From: Cochliopodium minus
Lineage: Eukaryota; Discosea; Himatismenida; Cochliopodiidae
DNA length: 25,757 nucleotides
Assembly: GCA_024220525.1 (NCBI GenBank)
Contig: JAMYWO010000284.1
Location: 4,464 to 30,220, forward strand
Direction of reading: 5' to 3'
Positions 1 through 11,700 of this stretch are shown piece after piece. Below the pieces are notes generated by a model that did no database searches, was not told the origin of the DNA, and was given only the letters and a program-made list of their open reading frames with translations. Within the stretch, counting starts at the first letter, position 1; each line of letters starts with the position of its first letter. The position numbers were made by a program, and so were the translations under genes.

Positions 1-79
1 ATTAAAATTAAAATTAAAATTAAAATTAAAATTAAAAATTAAAAATTAAAAATTAAAAATTAAAAATTAAAATTAAAAA
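1..79. repeat. AT minisatellite at the left edge
   Basis: Tandem units of ATTAAA and ATTAAAA with no other content. It lies in what would be intron 5 of the RCC1 gene that runs off this edge. The same unit makes up the last ~65 bases of the window, so both ends stop in the same kind of repeat. Confidence 0.9.
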
Positions 80-1296
80 TGAAAAATAATAAATGAAAAA
101 TATCTCAATTTAAAATGAATTTTTTTTTGCTTTTTAGAAAGAGAGCATGAAACATCCCAACGGAAAAAGAAACAACACCTCCAATGTTTATTTCATTCCA
201 AGAGTCATTACTTTGAAAGGATTCCCAAGACCCACACCAATAGACCTTTCCGTCATCTAGTTTTTAAAATAAAAAAATTAAAAAAAAATTAAAAATAAAA
301 TAAAATAATAAATAATAAAAGAATAAAAAAATTCTAAAAAAAATCAAAAAAAATAACGAATCAAGAATGACAAATAAAATTTTATTTAAAATAAAATAAA
401 AATGAATAAAAATAATAAATCTTTGTAAAATATAAAAAAAAAAATCAAAAAAAAATGAAAATAATGAATAAAGAATAATAAAAAATAATAAATCTTTGAA
501 AAAATATATATATATTTAAAATAAATAAATATTTAAAATAAAATTTAAAATATAAATAAAAATAAGACTTTTTTGTATCATTGAAAATTGTCGAGAAGCA
601 CAAACTTGTTTCACATCTTTTAGCAGAAAAATGAATTGATTCAATTTTTTTTGTTGTACCATCCCCAACACTCCTAGGTTATTATCGTAGCTGCCTTTTT
701 TGGAAAAGTGAAAAAAAAAAAATTTTAAAAAAATAATTTTAAAAGTAATCCAAAACAAAATTACCACAACCATACAAATCTCCGTTATCTACAATATTTA
801 TAAAAAATTAATGAAAAAACTGAAATAAAATTATATGTAAAAATAAAAAATAAAAAATAAAAAATAAAATAAAAAATTTTTAATAAAAAAATAAAAATGA
901 ACAAAACAATAAACAATAAAAAATAAAATAAAAAATAAATAAAATAAAAAATAATAAATTTCAATAAAACTCTGATAAATTAAAAAAAAAATAATTTACT
1001 TTCCAAGTAAAAGGAGTGGTAAGCTCCCAAAACAATGGACTTAATATTTGGATTGTTCATTATTTTTTGAGGTGTCAAAATGTCTTCAAGATGTCCTGCT
1101 CCACATTGGCCATTTTCGTTGTGCCCGAAAGAATAAACGTCTCCATTATCTAAAGGGCAAAAAAGAAAATGGATCATAAAGTGAATTTATTGGCGGATAT
1201 TTATTTTTATTAGGCGGAGATTTATATAAATCATTTTCATTTACCTTTCATGAAAATATTGTGATACGATAAACATGATGTTGATCCAGATTTCAT
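1..1296 (-). CDS. RCC1-like beta-propeller protein, 5' part (exons 1-5)
   Basis: Partial gene of the RCC1-repeat family. Visible exons: 1296-1245, 1149-1000, 788-765 (24-nt microexon), 694-569 and 256-131. The start is the ATG of MKSGSTSCLSYHN, shared in position and sequence with the two neighbouring paralogues. Exon 2 encodes a classic blade (DNGDVYSFGHNENGQCGAG, later SIVLGAYHSFYLE), exons 3+4 a diverged blade (NGDLYGCG, then a tail ending SRQFSMIQK), and exon 5 a blade starting NDGKVYWCGSW. All visible introns are phase 1. Exon 5 ends at a GC rather than GT donor, if the phase kept by the other copies holds; intron 4 uses GTCTTA. Exons 6-10 are missing to the left, but a matching set lies at the right edge (23930-25604). 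RCC1 propellers serve either as Ran GEF or, in most protist expansions, as protein-binding scaffolds; nothing here argues for true Ran GEF activity. Confidence 0.85.
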
Positions 1297-1810
1297 CTTT
1301 TTAATTTTGGAAAGGTGATTATATTGATAGAAGAAAATTTGATTTGAATTTTAATAGATAAAACAGTCAAACAAATAATATATTTTCAATCTCTAAATTA
1401 GATATGTTAATCTAGGTTACAATGAGCATTCCCAAAAATTTTTTTTTTGAGAATTATTCAAATTAATTATAAAGATATTGTGATACAATTATTCAGCAAT
1501 CAAAAATGAAATTAAATTTCTGAAGAGAAATATGAATCAAATATCATTCTGTTCATATCAGTTTATATATAACTTCATAAATTATTAATTTTATTTTTGA
1601 GTTTATATAAATTATTTTACACTCAAAATTTTTTGATGTGGATTAATTCTTGATTTGGTAAAGTTGAATTATTTATTGGAGATTTTTTTTCATTTACCTT
1701 TATTTTTAATTTCTATTTTTTATTTTATTTTTAATTTTTATTTTTTTTATTTTTTAATTTTATAATTTTCTTTTATAATTAAATCATCTTTCCAGTTTTT
1801 AAAAAACTTC
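1297..1810. other. Intergenic spacer with a possible decayed RCC1 exon 1
   Basis: About 510 bases between the start of one RCC1 gene and the stop of the next. No open gene was found. Short stretches echo the 5' end of the left-hand gene in the same order: ATATTGTGATAC at 1475-1486 matches exon 1 (1256-1267), and a GAGATTT...TTCATTTACCTTT-like stretch at about 1679-1702 echoes its exon 1/intron 1 border (about 1217-1247). This may be a remnant of another tandem copy, or the promoter of the left-hand gene. Confidence 0.3.
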
Positions 1811-3244
1811 TTAATGAGAAAGTTTCAAGATGATTTGTTGAATGGGTTTGGGGAGTTTGATTTTGTTGGAAGAGAGGAGCACAGAATGTTTCAAACACAA
1901 CAAAAAATAGAAAACTCTTTCCTTAAACTTTTTTCCGAAAAACTTGTGGTTAGTTGTTGACCATTCCTAAAAAAAATAATAATTTAATTTCCTTAAAATT
2001 TCTTAACTAATCTCCATTATTTTATTTATTTTTTTGTTTGTTTATTTTGATTATTTTTTTTATTAATTATTAAAAAAAAATGTTCGAAATTTTACTAAAA
2101 GTTGTTGTTGATTGTGTACTAACATCAAATCATCGAAATCTAGTTTCGTCAAGGTTGTTCTGTCAGTTTTATTTCCCAATCCTAATTGGCCATATTCATT
2201 TCGTCCTCCAACTAAAATTTCCTTATTTTCTTTTTTTCATTGAGAAAAATTTTTAAAATTAAAAAATTATTTTTAAAAAAATTAAAAATTATAAAATGAA
2301 TAAATAAAAAATAAAAAAAATAATCAAAACAAGAAATAAATTTTTAAAAAAATTACTCTTTACAAAGATGGTATGTTCATAGCAGGGGATAATTGTGGAT
2401 ACTTGAGAAATGTCCAATTTGGTAAACTGATACTTTTTGATTTTATCCCCTAGACAAAGTTGGCCAAATTCATTTTCACCACAACCATAAACATCTCCAT
2501 CATCTAAAAACATTTTTTTTTTTATTTTTAGTTTGATTTTTCAAATTTTTATTTTATTTATTTCTTATTTATTTTGATTATTTATTATATGTTTTTTTGT
2601 TATTTTTTTTTCTTAATGAATTAGTTTTTATAAAATTTATTTTTTAATTTGTTTTTTATTTTTATTTATTTATTATTATTTTATGTTACTTTTCTTAAAA
2701 TTATTTTATTATTTATTTATTAATTTAAAATAATACTCTTTTTATTTTTTATTTGTTATATATTTCTTGTTATTTAGTATTTTTATTTTTATATTTTTAT
2801 TATTTATATAATTTTTTTCAATTTATATTTTATTTAATATTTATTAATTAATATTTGAATTTTAAATTAATTTATTTTATTTATTTGAATTTTAAATTTT
2901 TTATTTTTTTTTAATAAATTTTTTATTTTTTCGAACCTGTTATAATGAAATTGTGAAACCTTCCAACATGAAGAGATGAAATGTTTGGGAAAGAGTCTAT
3001 AATGATCATGCTGTATGATTGTACATAATTTCCCAATTGCCCATTTTGATAGTAACCAAAACTTTTCAAAATTGTATTTCCTTTTTGATTCCCTTAAAAA
3101 TTACCAATTATTAATTCGTGTTATTTATGAAATTTAATATTTATGATTTACTTAAATTTTTTATTACTTTTTTTTCATTTTTCATAATTTATTTCAAAAT
3201 ATTTTATAAATTTTATTTTTTATTTTTTATTTTTTATTTTTTAT

Positions 3245-3280
<36 letters not shown>

Positions 3281-4784
3281 ATTTTTTTTATATTATTATT
3301 TTTTTATTTTTTTATTTTTTTATTTTTTTTAATGTTGAGATTTTTTCAATAAATAAGTCATTTCATTTGCTCATTTTTTTTATATTTTATTTTTTAAATT
3401 TTATTTTTATTTTTATTTTTATTTATCGATTTATTTTTTATTTTTTATTTTAAATTTTACTTGTCAAAATGATGGAATGAATGGACCCACAAAGAGCAGA
3501 AATGATCATATTATCTTTCAACAAAAGAAGAGGGGTGGTAATCTTTTCTTGATTGTTTGGGACTCCACATTGTCCATAACCATTCGATCCCATAGTCCAC
3601 ACTTCTCCATTATCTTAAAAATATTAAATAATTAAAAAAATAATTAATTTTAAATTAATTATTAAAAATCAAAAAAAAATAAAAATCAAAAAAATCAAAA
3701 AAAAAAATAAAAATCAAAAAAATTATTTTAAAAATTTGAATTTAAATTAAAAATAAATGATTAATTAACGAAATTTAAGTTAAAAAATTATTTAAATAAA
3801 ATTTTTAGAAACCTTTTAAAAATATGACATGAAACATTCCCACTGAGATTTTTAAAACATTGTCTATTTTTATTTCTTCCCAATTTGCCTTTATGTCATT
3901 TAAGTAGTCCCAATGTCCTTGCCAATGTATTTTTCCGTCAGCTAAGAAATAATTAAAAAATAAAAAAATTTTAAAAAAATTTTGAAGAAATAAACAAGAA
4001 ACCACTAAAAAAAAATGAATATAAAAAAAATAAAAAAAATTAATATTACTATTTTGGATAATTGTGAAATATCTAGACGGAATTACTTGCTTTACATTGG
4101 AGCAAATAAAAGTAAATTTTGGATACTTTTCGATGTTACTTTGAAGAAGCATCCCATCTTTGTTGTAACCTAATAAAATTTTTTTTTTTCCAATCATTGT
4201 CCAATTTGGAAATATAAAAAAAATTTACCACAACCATATAAATCTCCATTATCTTTATTATTTTTCATCAAAAAAATTCGTAAAATTCAGAAAAGTTGAA
4301 CCAAAAAAAGACATTAATATTAATAAAAATATAGCTTCTTAAAAATGTATCAAAGAAAATTATTTCACAAATTTTTAATAATTCATAATAAAAAAATTTT
4401 AAAGAAAATGTCATAAAATTTAAAATAAATTTAGAGAAATTTTAATGAAATTGATTCAAAAAAAAATTTAAAGAAAATTTAATAGTTTTTTTAGTTAAAT
4501 TAAATTTGATTTTTTTTATTATTACGTTCTAAATAAAAAGAATTGTAAACTCCGACCACAATGGACTTTATGTTTTGATTGTTCAAAATTTTTGTGGGTT
4601 TCAAAATGTTTTCAAAGTTTCCAGTCCCACATTGTCCATATTGATTGAGTCCGAATGAATAAACATCACCATTTTCTGGGTTGTATTCAAATAATAAACT
4701 TTTTTTTTTTTTAAGAGGATATTTATAATTACCTTTCATAAAAAAGTTGTGATAAGATAAACATGTTGTTGATCCAGATTTCAT
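1811..4784 (-). CDS. RCC1-like seven-blade propeller protein, complete
   Basis: Ten exons, spliced length 1221 nt (406 aa): 4784-4733, 4675-4526, 4252-4229, 4169-4050, 3941-3813, 3613-3461, 3092-2937, 2503-2357, 2229-2096, 1966-1811. Splice phases agree throughout (phase 1 up to exon 9, phase 0 before exon 10). An in-frame ATG 7 codons upstream (4805) is possible, but MKSGSTTCLSYHN matches the paralogue starts. Exons 2, 3+4, 5, 6, 7, 8 and 9 each encode one blade, for example ENGDVYSFGLNQYGQCGTG and DDGDVYGCGENEFGQLCLG, giving seven blades, the usual RCC1 number. Exon 10 encodes a separate tail: EWSTTNHKFFGKKFKERVF, a hydrophobic helix FYFLLCLKH, then KLPKPIQQIILKL and TAA. The tail resembles the W..xH.FP..F...LL....LP....I motif that I recall at the C-termini of many protist repeat proteins, and loosely a SOCS or F-box. 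Likely role: a cytoplasmic or nuclear protein-binding scaffold; the partner is unknown. Confidence 0.9.
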
Positions 4785-5032
4785 CTGTTCAAAAATTTCT
4801 TTCAAATAGTTAAAATATTTTTAATTCTAAATAAAAAATTATTATGAGTTTATTAATTGAACTTTACTATATATGGGTATATAGAAGTGAAAAAGATCTC
4901 AATTTTTTTATTTATATTTTAAATTTTTAAATAAACATATTCAAATCAAAATATTGTTTTAATAAAGTTATATATTAAAAAAAGAGAAGAAGATAGGAGT
5001 TATTTATTGGTATTGTTGTTATTTTATCGCAA

Positions 5033-5549
5033 TTATATGGGATTTCTTCTTATGAATCTTCCTTCCATACAAGATTTATCATCTTTTTCATTGATTGATG
5101 AGTGGTGATGATGTAATTGTCCTGGCCAATGTGGAACTGGATGGTTGGATGGTGGAAAGGATCATTTTGTTGCATTGGTGTAACTCCCCACAGTTTGTTG
5201 TTATTGATGTTTGATGGGATTGGTTTCTGCTGGAAGAGGATGGATTGATATTGTTAGAGGATTGGTTGTTATTGCTGTTAGAACACAAGTCCTCACATAT
5301 GCTATTTGTATAACATCTCGAATAGGATATGAGACAACTTCAACAAGATCTTTGGGATTTTTGCACAGTATCCCATTATTATATCCCGTGCTTTTTCATT
5401 AGATAGTTTAATTGCACATGAATTTGATAATTGCAATAGATGCTTTTTCCAGATGATTGTGGAAAAGTTTTTTCTCCATCAAAAGGAACAAAAATGGAGG
5501 ATGCCCATTTATCTTTGTAAAATCTTGTCAACTCACATTTTGAGAACAT
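5033..5549 (-). pseudogene. Unrecognised gene relic between RCC1 copies
   Basis: The base composition is visibly richer than the surrounding spacer, as in the real exons. On the minus strand an ATG at 5549 opens 56 codons (MFSKCELTRFYKDKWASSIF at the start, later SSGKSIYCNYQIHVQLN), ending in TAATAA at 5381-5376. The next reading frame continues at once with GILCKNPKDLVEVVSYPIRD, and the third frame then carries an Asn/Ser/Gln-rich stretch (SNSNNNQSSNNINPSSSSRN). A further frame change leads to a His-rich end (HHHHSSINEKDDKSCMEGRF) with TAA at 5035-5033. No GT-AG introns would join these pieces, so at least two or three frameshifts are implied. I do not recognise the family; a globular domain followed by an N/S-rich linker would suit a regulatory protein. 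Alternatively it is a live gene with sequencing errors. Confidence 0.45.
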
Positions 5550-5711
5550 TCAAAAATTTCCTCTGAATAAATTGTTATTTTTAATTTTCAAATCAAAACT
5601 TTTTGAAAAAAAACTTTTTGAAATTAAATCAAAACTTTCAAACTAAAAATGCAAATAAAAAATTTTTTAGTTTTTTTTTTTAAATTTTTTATTTTAATTG
5701 AATAAATTTTT

Positions 5712-6481
5712 TTAGGAAGAAAGTTTCAAGATGATTTGTTGGATGGGTTTGGGGAGTTTGATTTTGTTGGAAGAGAGGGGTACAGAATGTTTCAAACACA
5801 ACAAAAAATAGAAAACTCTTTCCTGAAACTCTTTTCCAAAATACTTGTGGTTAGTTGTTGACCACTCCTACAAAATTAATTATTAAAATTTAAAAAATAA
5901 AAAAAAAAATAAAAAAAATGAAAATAAAAATAATTAAAAAATAAATTAACAAAACTAAAAAAAATAATTAAACTAAAAAATAAAAATATTTTTAATATTA
6001 GAAAAAAAAAATTAATACGAGAAGAAGTTGTTGGTTGTGAAGCAACAATAAATTTTCAAATTTTAGTTCTTCAACAGATCCTCTGTTGTTGGTGTCACCT
6101 AATCCTAATTGCCCATAAAGATTTCCTCCACAAACAAAAATTTTTCTGTTTTCTAAAAAAAATAAAAAAAAAATAAATAAATAAGAAATAAATTTGTAAA
6201 AAATAAATATTTTTTTTGATTTACTGTCAACAAAAATACAATGACCAAAACCAGTAGTTACATGTGTAATATTCGAAAGACCTTCAATTCTAGAAAAAGA
6301 GATTTTTTTATCTCCAGTCTTTCCCAGTTGACCACATTCGTTGTCACCTGTAGAATAAACATCTCCGTTCTCTTTTTAACAAAAAATTTATTTTTAATAA
6401 ATTTTTTTTTTATTACTAAAAAATGAAATATTTCATTTTTTTTATTTTAAACAAATATTTTATTTTTTTTATTTTAACTAA

Positions 6482-6512
<31 letters not shown>

Positions 6513-8244
6513 TTATTTTTTATTTTTTTTTTTTTACCTAACAAAAGCAAAGTAAAGTATCTCCCACAATGAACAGAATTGATGTTAGGAAAAGTTCCGA
6601 TTTTCCCAATTACTGATGATTCACACGTCTTACCAATACCCAGTTGCCCAAAAACATTGTAACCAAAACATTTTAAAACTGTGTTTCCATTTTCTTCTAT
6701 TTTTTTAAATTAATTTTAAAAAAATATTTTATATTTAAATTATCAAGATTTTTAATTTTTTTTATCGTTAATTTTTTTTATTAGAAATTTTTTGTTTTTT
6801 TTTCCGATTACTGTTTAGAATTTTCTTAATTCTTTATTTTTATTTTTTTTTATTTTTTTTATTTTTTTTTTAAAGTAATTTTATTTTTAAATTTTGAAAA
6901 AAAATTTTCATGAAAATAAATTCCAAAATATTTACTCGTCAAAACCACAGAATGAATCGTACCACAACTAACTGAAATGGTATTTTTATCAGTCATAACC
7001 AGTGTAGGTTGTTCCACAAGATCACCACCTTCTTTAATACCACATTGTAGATAATGATTTGATCCCATTGACCATATCTCTCCATTCTCTTTTTTTAAAA
7101 TGAATTTAAAAAATGAAAAAATTAATTTAAATAAATATGATTCGAAATTAATATTAAAATCAATTAAAACAATATGAATATGTCAAAATAAAAACAAATT
7201 TTTTTATTATCATTAAGTCTCTCCGAAAAAAAAATTTAAAATTTGTTAGCGGAAAATTAACTGAATCACACGAACAAAAAAAAATTTTGGATTTTATTTA
7301 TATGAAAAATTTGTTGTGTCCCAAGAAAAAAAAATATGTAAAAAATAATTAAATAATAAATAATAAAAATATATAAAAATAGAGAATAGAAAAATAAAGA
7401 GAAAATATTTAAAAATTTTTTTTTTGATAAATAAAAATTTAAAGAAAAAATAATCTGATATACAATAGAATTTTAGATTGGAATTACTTTTGAGAAATAG
7501 GGTGTGATAAACACCAGAAGCGAAAGAAATGACATTTTCTATTTTAATTTCTTCCCAATCTTTTTCTGCTCTCTTTCCTAACTCTTCCCAAAACCCTCTC
7601 CAATAAACCTTCCCATCATCTATTCAAAAAAAAAAAAAACAATTTAAAAAAATCAAAAAAAAATAATAAAAAATAAAAATAAAAGTTAAATAAAATACTT
7701 TTTAAAATAATGGAAAAATATCTGGATGTGTAAACTTGTTTCACATTTGTTTCTATGAGACGAAAAGTAGAGATATAATCTTCATTTTGCTTTGTTATAA
7801 CATGATTATTGTTGTCTCCTTTGTAAATAAAAAAAATTAAATAAAAATTAATAAAAATAAAATAAAAATTAATAAAAATAAAATATTTTACCACAAGCAT
7901 ACAAATTTCCGTTATCTTTTCAATAAAAAACGAAGATTAATCATTTTTTTGTTAGAAAAAAATTCTCACTTTCTATGTAATATGATTGATTCATTCCCAG
8001 CACTATCGATTTTATTTTTGGATTGTTCATAATTTTGGTGGGAGTCAAAACCCCATTAATGTCTCCTGTTCCACATTGTCCAAGATTATTTTGTCCAAAT
8101 GAATAAACATCTCCATTTTCTAAAATAGTTAATTCGTAAAAAAATAAAAAAAATAAAAAAATAAAAAAAATATTATTTTGGATATTTTATACCTTTCATC
8201 ATTATAGTATGATATCCCAAACATGAACTTGAATATGATTTCAT
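5712..8244 (-). CDS. RCC1-like seven-blade propeller protein, complete
   Basis: Ten exons, spliced length about 1227 nt (408 aa): 8244-8193, 8119-7970, 7915-7892, 7818-7699, 7619-7488, 7088-6936, 6696-6538 (acceptor may be 3 nt further in), 6371-6225, 6152-6019, 5867-5712. The start MKSYSSSCLGYHTIMMK matches its paralogues. Blades include ENGDVYSFGQNNLGQCGTG, ENGEIWSMGSNHYLQCG and ENGDVYSTGDNECGQLGK. The last exon encodes EWSTTNHKYFGKEFQERVF, the hydrophobic helix and KLPKPIQQIILKLSS, then TAA; its DNA is about 93% identical to the last exon of the 1811-4784 gene although the blades are far more diverged. Intron 5 (7487-7089) is long, about 400 nt, and contains TTTGTTAGCGGA, also found in an intron of the transporter gene. 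Same inferred scaffold role as its neighbours. Confidence 0.9.
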
Positions 8245-8718
8245 CTTTAATTATCTAATAATTTTGTTCAGAAGGGCAAAAATGAGTTATAAAAAGATTC
8301 TATCAAAAATAATTGCATCCTTTGAAGATTGTAATATATAATAACGGAATGTTATTTTACCTCTTTTTTCAATTTGAATTTTTTGTTGAATGAATATCAA
8401 TAGTTCTCAATTTTTTTTTTTATATCAATTTTAAAATATAAAATTAAAAAAAGTCTGAAGAAGAAAGAAGGAAAATAAAAATGTAAACTTTTTTGATTCA
8501 ATCTGTTTAAAGACTTAATGGAAAAGTTTAGATTGATTTTGTTTGAAGAGGCAGGGATACAATTTGAAAAAAAATACTTTTTGACAATAATATAAAACTT
8601 TCATTATCTCTTTGAATTCAAAAAAAAAAATTTTTTCATGAAAAATTAAGAAAAAAAATGTTCAATAAATTTCGTAAAAAAAAACTTTAATAAATAATTT
8701 TTGAATGTTCTCACACAT
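8245..8718. other. Intergenic spacer, possible decayed last RCC1 exon
   Basis: No gene is open here. Around 8520-8570 the plus strand reads GATTGATTTTGTTTGAAGAG followed by GCAGGGATACAA and TTTGAAA, resembling the plus-strand view of RCC1 last exons (GAGTTTGATTTTGTTGGAAG, AGAGGGGTACAGAATG, TTTCAAAC). No reading frame survives. It may be a remnant of a former copy between the transporter and the array, or chance similarity in AT-rich DNA. The start of the adjacent RCC1 gene and its promoter are at the left end of this spacer. Confidence 0.25.
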
Positions 8719-11700
8719 TCACTTTTTCGTATTTTCCTCATTTATATTGCAAACCCAAACATTATGATAATCCGGGTGCACTTTCTAAAATAATGTAAAT
8801 AAAAAATAATTAAAACAAAATAGTTTAAATTAATTAAAAAATAAATAAAATTTTATACCAAAACTCTGTAAAAAACAGCAATTGAAACACAAGAAATAAT
8901 AGACAAAACAGAAACGATGATAAATACATAATAACCCTCAAACTTCCCCATTTTAAGCAATCGAGTCGCTATGATATAAAATAAAATTAAGTTTTGTTAA
9001 CAATTTTATTTGAATTTTTTAAATTTTTTAAAATATTTTTTTTTTGTTAAATTTTTTAAATTTTTTAAATAAATTTTTTTTTGTTACCCCACAAAGGAAA
9101 AATCATTCTGGATGCAGATCCAAAAGCAGTCAACAAACCCATTTTCGTACCTTGCCCAACAGGATTAATTACCTTTTTAAAAAATATTTTAAAAAAAATT
9201 AAAAAATTAAATAAATGAAAAAAAAATTGATTAATCTTTGAAATATTAAATAATAATTAAAAATAAAATAAAAAAAATAATAAAAAAGTCTCACTTTTCC
9301 GAATAGTGCAAACGAGATGGTGGTGACTATGGGATAACCTATCACCAAAAGTATGGTTCCAATCAAAAACTTTGGAAAGTAGACTTCCTTTTGCCAAGGA
9401 TAAGGAACTAAATTAATTATAAAATAAAATAATAAAAAATAAAAAAATAAAAAATAAAAAACAAAAAATAAAAAATAAATTGAACAAAACTAAAAAATAA
9501 AAATAAAATTAACAATAAAATATAAAATAATCAAGAAATCAAATTGAAAATGAAAAATGATAAAAAATAAAAATAAAAAAAAAAAAATAATTAAATAATT
9601 AAATGATTAGAAATTGAAAAATTAAAATAAAAAAATAAAGTTTTTCAGAATAAAAAATAAAAAATAATAAAATAATAAAATATAAAATAATCAAGAAAAA
9701 AATAAAAATATTAAAAAATTACTAAGAATTAACAATGACAAGGAAGTAATTGAATATCCAAAAATAGCTATTTTTCTGTCATCTTTAATTAAAAAATTAA
9801 TATTAATTTTTTTCAATAATTTATTTAATTTTTATTAAATTTATTTTGATATTTTTTTTTACCTGGAGCAAATCTTTTAGAAACGGTTCCCATGATGAAA
9901 TAAACTATCACGCTCAAAACCCCATTTCCTATAAACAACAAACCACTTTCTTTGGAAGTCTTTAAATAAAAAAAAAATAACGATTAAAAAATCTTTTAAA
10001 ATAAAAAATAAAAAAATAAAATAAAAAATAAAAAATAAAAAATAAAAAATAAAAAATAAAAAATAAAAAATAAATGAAAAATTTTTTTACCCAACCAAAA
10101 TAGTGGTTTGTGATTGGCGTAGTCAGAGCAGTATATGTTGTATAAATTGTGGTTCCCACACAAAAGGAAAGCAAAGATATTACCATAGGAGGTACTTCCT
10201 GAAAAAAATAAAAATAAAAAAATTTAAAAATAAGAATAAATCAAAATCAAAAAAATTACAAAAATATTTAAAAAAAATTAAAACATAATTAAAATTAAAA
10301 AATTTTACAGGCCAAGTGACGGGTTCTTGAGGAACGTGAACTTTATGGAATTTTTTGTCTACGAAATAAATCATAAACAAAACAAAGTTGAAAGTGGCAA
10401 AAATAGTGGAAATGTATCCGGCAAGAGTATGGCTGTTGAGTGCAAAGAAATGAAAGAAATTATAGGAAGGCATATAAGCTCTTTAATAAATAAAAATGAA
10501 AATAAAAAAACAAAAAAAAAAAATAAAAAAAAAAAAAAAAGATTTACAATAGAAATGCAACACAAGGTCCAAAAATAAATCCTTTTTAATTGTTAAAAAA
10601 AACTTTGGAATGATACAAATAGTCGTGAAAAAAAAAATTGTTTACCCAAACCCTGCATGGACCCCGCAATGGACATATTGTTGGTTTTCTCTTTCATAGA
10701 AGAAGCTTCATTGATGTAAGCCCTACAAATAGAAACGTTACCACATCCAAAACCAACCTTTTAAATGAAAATCAATTTATTTTTTATTTTAAAAATTAAT
10801 GACACATGTCATACAATTTTATTAGTTTTAAATTGTTTTTAAAAAAATTTTTTTTTTTACAAAGAACCTCGCTACCAATATACTCCACTTTGCATCTGGT
10901 ACATCTTGTGCCAAAGCATAGTAGAGATTGCCAAACAGTGAAATCAGTATTGAAGCGTTCATTGACAATTTTCTGTTGTAGGTAGACCTGTTCAAAAAAG
11001 AACAATTAATGAATTTTTTTTTTTAGATAATGTTTCTAATTTTTTTTGTCAGATGGATGTTTATCAATATAATATTGTTTTGGATATCCAATAAACATGT
11101 TCAAAATTTACAACTTTGTTAGCGGATATAAATTAATTGCTAAAAAAATTTAAACTGTTGTAAAATTTTGAACATCCCTATTGTATATCATTTTAAATGA
11201 TTTTTTTTTTTTGAAATTTATTGAAAACTTTCTCTTTGGGATTTCATTCAAATTTTATTTATTAATTATATTTTTTATTTTCAATTAATTCGAAATAATT
11301 TGTAATTCATTTTTATATAAAATTTTTATATTGAATATTTGATCAATGTTGGATAAGTTGTATCATTTAAACAACAATTAATTGTTGATTGTGAGTAATG
11401 ATTTGTTAGGAAGCAAGGATAATAAAAAATAAAAATAAAAAATATTATTGAGACCATTTTCCCAATATGATTGACCCGATCAACTGTCCAAAACTGTATA
11501 CAGATACCACATATCCATAGAAATCTTTATTCGCCCCTTCCTTAAAAACATCAAGTAAATAAAATATTGAAAATTTTTTTTTTCAATTTTACTCCTTCCA
11601 AGTAGAACCATAATGTAGGTAATACGATCGAAAATGTGATGCTTTGACTGAAGATGGTATAAAACATCACTCTGATCGATTTTTTGTATATACTGTCATT

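Noticed and set aside
3118-3453. 111-codon plus-strand ORF rich in Phe, Tyr and Ile
   Set aside because: It is a translation of the T-rich strand of an RCC1 intron and exon edge; no motif and extreme composition.
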